Made by a program: the position numbers and the translations under genes
In this document: piece after piece, positions 47,574-57,494 of the stretch
How positions within the stretch are numbered: the stretch's first letter is position 1
How the letters are laid out: every line of letters begins with the position of its first letter
The notes under the pieces: model-generated
What the model was told of the DNA's origin: nothing
The model's input: the letters and a program-made list of their open reading frames with translations, nothing else
The model's database searches: none
Origin: Calliopum simillimum
Taxonomy: Eukaryota; Arthropoda; Insecta; Diptera; Lauxaniidae
Direction: 5' to 3'
DNA: 64,000 bases
Assembly (NCBI GenBank): GCA_951812925.1
Contig: OX638368.1
Location: 3,906,001-3,970,000 of the forward strand

Positions 47574-50500
47574 GTGAGTACCAAAAAAGAATAAACAAAA
47601 AAAGATGATGCCACCGTGGCAAAAACTGCTGTGGCACAATGTAATTTGGTGTAACTTGAAGATCAGAGGTTTTTGAGAACAAATTAAAGGCTAAACTTTA
47701 AATAGAACTCCAAATTATAGCGTTTCTACTTACGACTATAAAATTACGCATTTTGACATAAAAAATATTCAATGCAAATTAATTTCGCTTGCCGTACCTA
47801 CTGACAATTGGAAAAATATGTCATTTCCTTAAGTGCAAACACACAGTGTACCTATGATGCCAATAGTGGTGGCCATAATGCGAAAGCCCTTGCGCATATA
47901 CTTACACACATGTGCTGCTAGATACCGCCGATGCCAAAGTATCAACCTGCTGCAGCAAGCGATTCGGGCAATTACTCATTCGAGTTGACATTCCGTGGTG
48001 ATAACAATCGCACATAAATTTTCAACGATTTCCTTATTTTCATGTGGGCCCTTGCGCTGCACAGACATTTTTCACAGGAAAATCCCGAGAAAATGTACGA
48101 GCGTAGGATTGGAAAACCAATTTGCAACATTACTGCAAGATGAAGCGGACAAATATTTTAAAGCGGGTCTCTCTTTCTCTCTTGGTAAAGAGAATACAAT
48201 GAATTTATTATTAACATACATTGAAGGAGGCCGTCCTGTACTGCCCCTGTTTGCATGTGTGGGCAAATAATGCAATAATTCGTAGTTGCAGTCATAACAA
48301 ATACGTCGCATAGTCGCATATTTCATTCTGATCTGATCCGTTTTGCATGCATAAAACAAAATGAGAAATGAAACAGAAGCGAAAAGAATGAATTGCGACA
48401 ACACAATGAAAATGAAACACATTTCATTTTGTGGATTACATGACAAATTTGCAATAAATTTACTCGCATTTTTTTCGATTTTCATAATTCATGCTGTTTG
48501 CCGGTTGGGCTTAAAGCAATCAGAACAGAAATAAAGTAGTCTTCAATATAAAATTGCATACATTATGGGGGAAAAACCCCAGTCGGAAACGCGACCTTCC
48601 TAATACTTGTATCATAACTACTTACAAATGATGTTTGGCTTTGTGCAACTCGAAAATACGTAAAAAAAAACCCAAGTAAATGATTTTTTTCACTGAAATT
48701 ATATTTGTTTATACACACAAAGTTTTTTGTGAAAATTGCATTGAGAAATTGTAAAATTTATTTAAGGTCAAAGGTCAGGAAATCCGATTTTTGCAAATAT
48801 CTCGCTTTCGGCTGCTTTTACAGAAAAGTCTCGTCAAATAGTTTTATTATTTAGAAAATTTACTACAAGAAAAATTATTAGTTTTTTTCTCATACGACTC
48901 ATTGTTTACGATATATGGCAATTTCAAAATTTAGTAACGTATAAAAAATAAACGTGTTAGTGCATAGTAGTAATATCGCGAATGATCATTTGCTATAAAA
49001 TGAAAAACTTTCAAACTTGCTCTAGAGTTTACAAGAACGATTTCTAGTATTTATATAATACAAGTATCGCCGGTGGCCAAATTTTGGCCATTCTCCTAAA
49101 GACAGAAATAATTTTTTTGAGTAGCCGAGATAACCTATTTTCGCTTTATGCGTATGACACCACTCGCATATAAATTTTTCTTAAGCTTTCTTCCTGTGTT
49201 AATTTTCAGCCGTGACAGAGTATTATCAAACCACATCTCACTGCAAAAATGGCACTAAGCACTTATCTAGACAAAACCAAAAACCATTACATAGTAATAC
49301 GTAAGGGCGAGAGTGTGCCCACGCCATTGCAGAACTGCAGTCCATAAGTATCGAAAACAATCAACAATTCGAAGAAAACGATGAATGTCCAAGAGTATTG
49401 AAAAACGCCCAAAATATCGGTAAAAGTCAAAAGTATCGAGAAATACCCAATACATCAGCAAATGTCCAAAAATATCGAAAAACATCCAAAATATCGATAA
49501 GAGTTCAAAAGTGTCGAAAAACATCCAAAATATCGGTAGAGGTCCAAAAATATCAAAAATTATCCAAAATATCGGTAAAAGTCCAAAAGTATCGAAAAAC
49601 ATCCAAAATACCGGTAAAAGTCCAAAAGTATCGAAAATCATCCAAAATATCGGTAAAGGTACAAAAGTATCGAGAAACATTCAAAATATCAGTAAAAGTC
49701 TAAAAGTATCGAAAAACATCCAAAATATCGGTAAAAGTACAAAAGTATCGAGAAACATCCAAAATATCGGTAAAAGTCCTTAAGTATCGAAAATCATACA
49801 AAATATCGGTAAAGGTACAAAAGTATCGAGAAACATTCAAAATATCAGTAAAAGTCTAAAAGTATCGAAAAACATCCAAAATATCGGTAAAAGTACAAAT
49901 GTATCGAGAAACATCCAAAATATCGGTAAAAGTCCAAAAGTATCGAAAATCATCCAAAAAATCGGTAAAGGTACAAAAGTATCGAGAAACATTCAAAATA
50001 TCAGTAAAAATCTAAAAGTATCGAAAAACATCCAAAATATCGGTAAAAGTCCCGAAGTATCGAAAAACATCCAAATATCAGTAAAAGTACAAAAGTATCG
50101 AGAAACATGCAAAATATCGATAAAAGTTCAAAAGCATTGAAAAAGATCCAAAACATGGGTAAAAGTCCAAAATTATCGAAAAACATCCAAAATATCGGTA
50201 AAAGTACAAAAGTATCGAGAAACATCCAAAATATCGATAAGAGTTCAAAAGTGTCGAAAAACATCCAAAATATTGGTAGAGGTCCAAAAATATCAAAAAT
50301 TATCCAAAATATCGGTAAAAGTCCAAAAGTATCGAGAAACATTCAAAATATCAGTAAAAGTCTAAAAGTATCGAAAAACATCCAAAATATCGGTAAAAGT
50401 ACAAAAGTATCGAGAAACATGCAAAATATCGGTAAAAGTCCTTAAGTATTGAAAAACATCCAAAATATCGGTAAAGGTACAAAAGTATCGAGAAACATTC

Positions 50501-51934
50501 AAAATATCAGTAAAAGTCTAAAAGTATCGAAAAACATCCAAAATATCGGTAAAAGTACAAATGTATCGAGAAACATCCAAAATATCGGTAAAAGTCCAAA
50601 AGTATCGAAAATCATCCAAAATATCGGTAAAGGTACAAAAGTATCGAGAAACATTCAAAATATCAGTAAAAATCTAAAAGTATCGAAAAACATCCAAAAT
50701 ATCGGTAAAAGTCCCGAAGTATCGAAAAACATCCAAATATCAGTAAAAGTACAAAAGTATCGAGAAACATGTAAAATATCGATAAAAGTTCAAAAGTATT
50801 GAAAAAGATCCAAAACATGGGTAAAAGTCCAAAATTATCGAAAATTATCCAAAATATCGGTAAAAGTCCAAAAGTATCGAGAAACATTCAAAATATCAGT
50901 AAAAGTCTAAAAGTATCGAAAAACATCCAAAATATCGGTAAAAGTACAAAAGTATCGAGAAACATGCAAAATATCGGTAAAAGTCCTTAAGTATTGAAAA
51001 ACATCCAAAATATCGGTAAAAGTCCCGAAGTATCGAAAAACATCCAAATATCAGTAAAAGTACAAAAGTATCGAGAAACATCCAAAATATCGGTAAAAGT
51101 CCTTAAGTATTGAAAAACATCCAAACTATCGGTAAAAGTCTCAAAGTATCGAAAATCATCCAGAATAGCGGTAAAAGTCCAAAAGTATAGAGAAACATGC
51201 AAAATATCGATAAAAGTTCAAAAGTATTGAAAAACATCCAAAATATCGGTAAAAGTCCCGAAGTATCGAAAAACATCCAAATATCAGTAAAAGTCCAAAA
51301 GTTACGAAAAACATCAAAAATATCGATAAAAGACCAACAGTACACAATAACATCTAAAATATCGGCAAAGCTCCAAAATATCCGAAAACATCCAAAATAT
51401 CGATGCAGAACGTGGACAGAATGCAACGAAACAGGTTTTTGCAAGCAAGAGAAAAACAACAACAACAAAATCTCTCCCACTCCACTGTCTCATTCCCTTT
51501 CTCAACAACACAGCATAACACTGTGCGTGCTGTTGTTTTTGTAATTATATGGGAAACTTTGATCCTGTTCTTAGAGGATAATTTCTGGTTTTGTGCATTC
51601 TGCACCACAGTACCTTTCAAATAAAGAAATATCGAAAATCGGTTAAATGGTTAGCTCGCAAAAGGGGCGCAAAACAAACTGTTCACGTATTTATATATAG
51701 GTACTATGCATTGTCACTTTTAATTATAGTACCTAACGGGTAAATTGCTTGTTAGCATTTATGAGCTCAAACGTACATGGCATCAACAATTAAATAGCAT
51801 GAAAAATTGCTGATATTTTCTATTTTTCTTTTTTCCATTTCATAAAAATGTTTACAATATCAACAACAACAACTTTAAAAATAAAAAACATTGCAATAAA
51901 TTTAAAACCATACAACAACAACAACAACGAGCAG
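47574..51934 (+). other. Intron 9 (4,361 bp)
   Basis: It contains a 2-kb minisatellite (49390-51410). The 47.6-49.35 kb part is unremarkable; a 90-codon frame at 47995 has no recognisable domain. The 3' end is unusual: a TGCTGAT branch-like motif near 51813 and pyrimidine tract at 51815-51840, then ~90 A/CAA-rich bases without AG before the acceptor CAG. Confidence 0.88.
49390..51410 (+). repeat. Minisatellite, 39-bp unit, ~52 copies, 662-bp higher-order period
   Basis: The unit is AACATCCAAAATATCGGTA plus AAAGTCCAAAAGTATCGAAA, two related halves of 19 and 20 bases. Because 39 is a multiple of three, open frames of 60-137 codons appear on both strands, with 13-residue repeats such as KSPKVSKNIQNIG. 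These are artefacts of the period. Marked variants (ACAAATGTATCGAG at 49895 and 50557; AAACATGGGT at 50151 and 50813) recur 662 bases apart, 17 units less one base. Confidence 0.93.
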
Positions 51935-52133
51935 CTCCAACATCCTATGGTCATTCATGTTTATCATCCATATCGTCAACCCGATGGCATCAATCACTGT
52001 CAGGCCGTCAATGGTCACTGTTCACATTTGTGTCTGCCAGCGCCGCGCATCAATGAGCGTAGTCCTCGCATATCCTGCGCTTGTCCGACAGGACTTAAAC
52101 TCATGGAAGATAGACTGATGTGTGTCGAAGATC
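51935..52133 (+). CDS. LpR: LpR exon: end of propeller and EGF module 3
   Basis: The acceptor ACGAGCAG ends at 51934 and the donor GTAAGT starts at 52134; length is 199 nt, phase 0 to 1. It encodes LQHPMVIHVYHPYRQPDG, then NHCQAVNGHCSHLCLPAP, RISCACPTGLKLMEDRLMC and VED. This is the EGF module that closes the EGF-precursor domain, with six cysteines. The exact acceptor was chosen because phase 0 joins M|LQHP, as expected of the family. GAG three bases upstream is an alternative (NAGNAG) site that would add one Gln. The upstream in-frame ATG at 51848 is intronic. Confidence 0.93.
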
Positions 52134-52440
52134 GTAAGTACACATACATACATATATTGTTATTTATTTAATTTAATAGTGCAAATTGTGAATGCATACA
52201 AATTTCACAAAAAAAAAAAAAAAAAAAAAAAAACAGAAGCCACCAAACAAAAAATTTCCATTTTTTTAAGTTTTTAATTCAATTTTTTTTTTTATTTATT
52301 TCTTTTTGTTTCTCCTCTTTTTGATATATTTTATTTATTTTCTTTTGCGTATGTTAACGTATTTTTTATTTTTTTGTATGTATGTGATTAATATCATATG
52401 AAAACAAAACAAACAAACAACAACAAAAAATCCTATATAG
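52134..52440 (+). other. Intron 10 (307 bp)
   Basis: A 27-base A-run lies near 52207-52233. From 52271 to the acceptor TCCTATATAG at 52440 there is no AG dinucleotide. T-rich tracts come first, then an A/CAA-rich stretch. Confidence 0.8.
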
Positions 52441-52587
52441 TAAACAAAAAATCTGCGCCAACGCCCAGACCAAAGATGTCTTATAAATTGTCAACAACAC
52501 AACTACCTCCCTCACATAAGGCACATACAACGGAGGATCCAGCGCTGAGCGCTTTTGGTGGTCAAGATTCCACCTCCAAAAATGATG
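52441..52587 (+). CDS. LpR: LpR exon: Ser/Thr/Pro-rich linker, candidate O-glycosylation region
   Basis: The acceptor TCCTATATAG ends at 52440 and the donor GTATGA starts at 52588; length is 147 nt, phase 1-1. It encodes NKKSAPTPRPKMSYKLSTTQ, LPPSHKAHTTEDPALSAFGG and QDSTSKND. There is no domain, but Ser, Thr and Pro are plentiful and it sits between EGF 3 and the expected membrane segment, where the family has its O-linked sugar domain. The phase match and coding-like composition support it. The acceptor lacks a local pyrimidine tract, so the start is less certain. Symmetric phase permits skipping. Confidence 0.7.
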
Positions 52588-53045
52588 GTATGATGGCTAT
52601 TTGCTTTAAAGTTTTTTCCTAACATTTTTCGATTTAAAGTTTTCTTTGCTCTAAAACTTTTTTTGGTGTTGGTGCAATCCAATTTTTTATATACAAATAC
52701 TTTATTTTTCTATGTTTGTGTTGTTTTTTGCTTTGGTATTAATGTTTATTTTGTATTTATGTCAGTCAGTTTGTCCTTTAACTTTTATGTTCCAGTTGTG
52801 TTATTTTATTAATCATCTGTTATCTGAAAGGTACATAGGTTCTATGTGAAATTAGTTCAAATAAAGAGTTAAGAGGTGTTCAGTATTTCTAAAATTTACA
52901 TATACAAATACATTTTTGTATCTATAAATCTTTTCATGTATTTCATAGCTGATTTTGCGGTTTAAGACCTCAAAAAATCAAACCTTGATTCTTTTTTATC
53001 ACGTCAAGTTTCTAATATACCCTTGCTTTAGAATGAAACTACCGC

Positions 53046-53205
53046 TTCCAAAGCATATTTGTTATATCACGCTTACAGTACAGTACAGGCCCGAACTATT
53101 GACCCTGAGGATAAGAGTCTCATGACATGCCGACTGAACTGCCTGGATGCACTGGAGCGACATGATTTTCTTCATCAAACTTTGGCTATTATCTTACTAA
53201 ATCGG
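53046..53205 (-). repeat. tRNA-Lys-derived SINE-like unit, copy 1
   Basis: Read on the minus strand, 53143 to 53086 gives GGCAGTTCAGTCGGCATGTC, then ATGAGACTCTTATCC and TCAGGGTC..AGTTCGGGCC. This follows tRNA-Lys(CTT) through the D-arm, anticodon arm (CTT) and T-arm. Flanks CTTTGGCTATT and CATATTTG(T/A)TATATCACGC recur in copy 2. It is too degenerate to be a working tRNA. Confidence 0.65.
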
Positions 53206-53250
53206 ATCATTACCTTTTCACTTATCATCCACTGATTTAGCCTCTCTCTT

Positions 53251-53445
53251 CCGAAGCATATTTGATATATCACGCTTACAGTAAAAAGCAAAATTTTTTT
53301 CTTTTTATAAATGGCGCCCAACGTGGGTCCCGAACTCTTGACCTTGAGAATATCTGTCTTATGCTCTACCGATAGCGCTGCCTGGATACAGTGGAGGGCC
53401 ATAATCTTCTTCGTCAAACTTTGGCTATTGCCTTACTCAAATGTA
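53251..53445 (-). repeat. tRNA-Lys-derived SINE-like unit, copy 2, with CCA end
   Basis: On the minus strand, 53382 to 53312 (71 bases) gives a D-arm CTATCGGTAGAGCAT, a degenerate anticodon arm, then AGTTCGGGACCCACGTTGGG and CGCCA. The 3' half matches tRNA-Lys including CCA, then continues into an A/T-rich tail. It is followed on the plus-strand right by the same CCTGGAT..AACTTTGGCTATT flank as copy 1. It is tRNA-length but decayed in the acceptor stem. Confidence 0.7.
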
Positions 53446-54162
53446 TCGTTATTTTTCCACTATTAAGATTAAGTTTGATGAAGAAGATTATGACCAAAAC
53501 AATTTGACAAACATAAAAAACATCACTAGAAGTACACCATATGTCTGAATACAGCGCTTTCTGCATGTTGAAGAAAGAAAAACAGCTCAGAATCTTGATG
53601 TGATAGAAGCAACAAAGTTCAGATTCGTTTTATATTTCCGATAACATTTAGTAAAGTGAACCTGTAATACGAGCCGATTTACGACTGTTTCGAGATCTAG
53701 CTCCAAGTATTTAACCATGTAGGAACTTGTTAATGAAAGCAAAATATATTTAAAAGTGAGGATTTAGATTTAGCTCTAAATCTCGGCGTAAATCACGTGT
53801 TTCACCAAACAAAATAAATCTATTTTTGATTAGATTTATTTTAAATCTCCGTATAAATCCCAGCAGGGCTATCGATTTTGACATTTTCAACCAAATGGCA
53901 CCCCCTGACGTTTGGCAATAAACATCTTTAAAAACAGAGTAAATAGAAGATATTAAGAAGAAATGGAAAAATAACTTTTATTTTCCCACTTATAACATTT
54001 ACCGACAAAAACAAAACTCTTTCGTCCGGTAAAAACGCGTAAGACTTAATGACGAGATTTATTGATCTCATCATAGCTTAATCTCTCGTGGAAACGTTGT
54101 ATAACATTTTCTGTAGAATTTATACAAAATATAAAAACTTTAAAAGTTTTGTTAAATCATGG

Positions 54163-54300
54163 AAAAGTGAAACGTCCGACATGAAAATATGGAACAATTT
54201 TTTTAGATGATGTTGGTCCTTAATTAAAAAAAAAAAACTTTCTCAATTGGTTTTCGGGAACTAATTCTATGCATATTTTTATGTCGGACGTTTCACTTTT
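54163..54300. repeat. 138-bp hairpin repeat with ~27-bp inverted ends
   Basis: AAAAGTGAAACGTCCGACAT at the left is exactly inverted as ATGTCGGACGTTTCACTTTT at the right, with AAAATATG / CATATTTTT extending the arms. The middle is AT-rich. It is probably a small MITE; no target duplication was resolved. Confidence 0.65.
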
Positions 54301-54465
54301 GGAGGATTTGCCCACATCATTTTTTTTTTTTTTTTTTTTTTTTTTTGGCGTAGAAATATTTTCTTATATATCATGGCTGTAAGACACACACTAAAAGAAG
54401 TATAGGTCATAATATATATTTCTGATCTTTGCATTAATAAAGCCGATGATTTAACTTTTTAGAAA

Positions 54466-54660
54466 AATATAGAAATTTTCTGGTGATACCATATCTTTGG
54501 CTGCCAAAGTGCAGAATGAAAAAAATAAGTGCAGTGTTGAGAAAGTGGAAAACACGGCACACACTGAAGCCATGATAAATCCGGAATCGGTAAGGGTTAC
54601 AATCTCAATTAAGCTGATAAACATCGGTACTAGGACCATTCCCACAACAAATCGATGCTT
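54466..54660 (-). other. Unassigned hydrophobic frame, possible coding relic
   Basis: The minus-strand frame runs between stops and contains MVLVPMFISLIEIVTL and CAVFSTFSTLHLFFSFCTLA, two membrane-like stretches. Its base composition is less AT-rich than its surroundings. A donor-like ATG|GTATCA lies after AAKD. It could be a fragment of a membrane protein exon or chance. The opposite strand is also open, with hydrophilic residues. I do not recognise a family. Confidence 0.2.
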
Positions 54661-55544
54661 TGGATATTAATATAATATTTACATATGTCAATTTTACCAC
54701 TATACTCCCCAAAAATTTGTGTTGATTCAACTAACTTATCAACTTTTGTGACAAAACTGTAAAAATTTGTCAAAAACGAACGAAAAAACAATTGAAATAA
54801 ATCAAAATTTAAACATTAAATGGCACATGGTAACGTGACTTTTCAACTTTTAGCATTTTCGCACAATGAAATATGTATGTATTTATGACAAGACATACAC
54901 GCATGACTACAGCCAGAAACACGTACACTGACACAAAATTAAATTTGTGTTCTTAAATGTAAAAAATAAAAAAATAAAATCAACTCAGAAGCAAAACCAA
55001 AAGAGACACAAATGTGACAAGTGAAGGAACAAAACTGACAGCGATTGTCCTACTTTTGCAATAAAAAAAAAAAAAAATAACTGAAAAAAAAAACAACAAC
55101 TAGGTGGAAAGGTACACCTGTTGGGATAACAACGACAACCTTAAATAGCAACAACAAACTTGAGAGAAAAAAGAACAATATCAAAAATGAAAAAACTCAA
55201 TCTTTGCAAGGACAATCAAATGGTAGAAAAACTAGAAATAAAAAACACTGAAAAAGTTTACAAAACCTTAGAAAGTATGATGAAGAAGTATGCTAAGACA
55301 AGAAAAATAGAAAAAAATGAATAAATTCGAATTTACTTAAACAAAGGAGTCAAAGGATATATGAGAAAAAAATTCAAATACATGCCTGTGTATATCTAAG
55401 CAAACAAATCGATGCGTGTATGTGTGTGAAAACAATGGGTTTAATGTTTGTCTAAGACAAAACACAGCGTGACAAATGCCATATGAGAATTGCCTGCAAA
55501 AAAAAAAAACATATGAAACTCAATTCAAAAACCTTTTTTAAGAA

Positions 55545-56395
55545 ATTTTTTTCAAAACATTTCAAAATTTTCACTTACATAGGCGGTGCCACGACTTCTC
55601 ATCTGAATTTGCTTAATTTATGTTTAGAGTTTGTGAGACTTTTTCTAAGAATTTTTGTGAAATTTGGTGGAACTGTCTGCAATAGTCGCTTCAGCATAGC
55701 GTTTTGAAGATCTTTCTGGGGTAGAAGTTGCTATGTAAATACATGCAATTGTCATTTCGCGTCATTTGCATTTCATTTCAAGTCATTTTCATTTGATTTA
55801 TCTTCATTTTCGGGATTTTCCGTTTTACGTCAATCCACTTCCATGACTTTTCATATCACGACATTTTTATTTCATTTCAAGTCACTTTCATTTTCACTAC
55901 TTTTCATTTCACGTCATTTCCATTTGATTTCAGTCCATTTCATTACTCTTTATTTCATGTCATTTTAATTTTATTTCAAATCATTTCCTTTTGATATCAC
56001 TTAATTTTCATTACATTTCATATCAAGTCATTTTAATTCCATTTAAGTCATATCTATTTTCATAACTTTTCATTTGACGTAGTTTTAATTACATTTCAAG
56101 TAATTTCTATTTGTTTTCACTCAATTTTCAATATTTTTCGTTTCACTTCGTTTTCATTACTTTTTATTTCACATCACTTCAAGTAATTTCCATATTATTT
56201 CACTTCAATTTCAATACTTTTCATTTCACGTCATTTAAAATTCATTTTAAGTAATTTCTATTTCATTTTATTCAATTTCATCTCCTTTAACTTTTTTAAA
56301 TCTTAAGAAATAATCTCAAAGTCTTCAGAGAGATATCAGCTCAGAAAGTGACGGAGATCACGAAGTTAATATGTACCATATGTGTAGGGTATAAT
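55545..56395 (+). mobile_element. DINE-1/mini-me-like repeat, copy 2
   Basis: It begins with one unit of the 142-bp repeat seen at 32.5 kb: ATAGGCGGTGCCACGACTTC, then AATTTGGTGG and CAGCATAGCGTTTTGAA. Next comes a different internal tandem repeat (55740-56290). It finishes CAGCTCAGAAAGTGACGGAG, AAGTTAATATGTACC and GTAGGGTATAATAA, parallel to the end of the 33.2-kb copy. There is no coding sequence. Confidence 0.55.
55740..56290 (+). repeat. Degenerate CATTTCA-type tandem repeat
   Basis: It is a long run of TTTCATTTCACGTCATTTT, CATTTCATTTCAAGTCATT and CATTTGATTTCACTCAATTT variants, recurring roughly every 60 bases. It occupies the position that (CCAG)n holds in the related element at 33 kb. 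Confidence 0.75.
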
Positions 56396-57494
56396 AATTC
56401 CTACTAATATTCACCCATCAAATGTTGCAAATTTGTAAGATTTCAGAAAAAAAAACTTCAGACATATGATTGGCATCGCAATTGCAAATGAAAATTGTTC
56501 AAAATGCGTCAACGTGCTGATGAAAATATATTGACAGCTTGTATTGTATTGTTGCTCATGGTGGCACTTACTCTAATGAAATCGATAATATTGTTGACTT
56601 TTTCGCGCTAGGGGCAATATAACGTGTACTCAGAAACAAATACAACCAAATTGCTCAAAATGTTCTGAAATCATGGTTATGCTTGTGTGATGATTGTAAA
56701 TGCTCATAGCAAAAACATTTTGAAACTGCAATTGTTGCTGTTTGCTGGTATTGACAATGACGTCCATTTAATCGCCACAACTAATCGTTGATTTTCCTTC
56801 ATTTGAACTATACGTTTGGTTGGATCTCTTGTTGGTTAATCTCCATCAATTTAAGTCCATCATCATGCTGTTCCTGCTGCTTTGCAACAGCAAAATGCAG
56901 CATAATCGCTACTCTGTTGCGCTGTAATACCCATTATGCAGAGCTTCATCGCGATTATGGTCATTTATCCTTTTGGTATTGACAATGTTTGCGGTTATCA
57001 TCAAACTCATCATCATTATCATCAGCGTTGCTGTGGGTTCTCTTTTGTGTATATGTGTGTGATTTTGCTCAATGCACTCATACTTATGCATGCAGATTCT
57101 TTTGTTGACTCTGTGTCTGTGTCATACGCTTTTTGATCATCGTTATTAAATGATTTTCACTTTATGTTTTTGCGTCTTGCGCTGCAATGCTGTGGTTTTA
57201 CCGCTGTTGATGCAACAATGTCCATTGGTAACCATCATGATGTGGTTGATAGCAGAGTCTTGACTGCTGTTAATAAAAATAATTGCATTTCACTTGACAT
57301 TTATTCGAATATCTTTCACTTTTGTGTCGTGTTATTTGCGGTTATCGTATGCGTACAGGTTCTCCACTCCAAGTTAAACCTTCTCCGCATCATATTTTCT
57401 GAAATCAAATTAATTTCATTTTAAAAATAGAAAATTTTGAGCACTGCTCCTTCTCACAAGAAACAATGACTGAACCGACTTCGTCTGCCTATTA

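Larger units (their letters stand above)
69..52587 (+). other. LpR: Lipophorin receptor gene (LDLR family), partial: visible gene body
   Basis: Eleven exons with GT donors and AG acceptors join into one uninterrupted frame of 777 full codons; intron phases run 1,1,1,0,1,2,2,2,0,1,1. Domain order is eight LA repeats, EGF, EGF, six-bladed YWTD propeller, EGF, then a Ser/Thr/Pro-rich linker. This is the VLDLR/LpR architecture. In insects the family binds lipophorin at the plasma membrane and supports neutral lipid uptake in oocytes, imaginal discs and other tissues. Propeller phrases such as KWPNGITLD and the third EGF region (VYHPYRQPDG, HLCLPAPRINERSPRISCAC) fit the insect LpR branch better than other LDLR relatives. 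I cannot decide between the LpR1 and LpR2 paralogues. The signal peptide and start are upstream of the window. The transmembrane segment and FxNPxY tail are not seen. Confidence 0.93.

Noticed and set aside
47995..48270. 91-codon plus-strand frame in intron 9
   Set aside because: No recognisable domain, no suitable splice sites and no coding-like repetition. The complementary strand is equally open. Treated as chance.
49267..51480. Long open frames on both strands with 13-residue repeats (FDTFGLLPIFWMF-type and KSPKVSKNIQNIG-type)
   Set aside because: They arise because the minisatellite unit is 39 bases, a multiple of three without stops. The same is true in several frames, and the array lies in an intron.
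51848..51934. Upstream ATG with Asn-rich run as an alternative start for the EGF 3 exon
   Set aside because: The region is CAA-repeat intron sequence. Splicing at the CAG before CTCCAACATCC restores the expected receptor frame exactly.
53312..53382. A functional tRNA-Lys gene
   Set aside because: The acceptor stem and anticodon arm do not pair, and a genomic CCA is present where eukaryotic tRNA genes lack it. It is a tRNA-derived relic.
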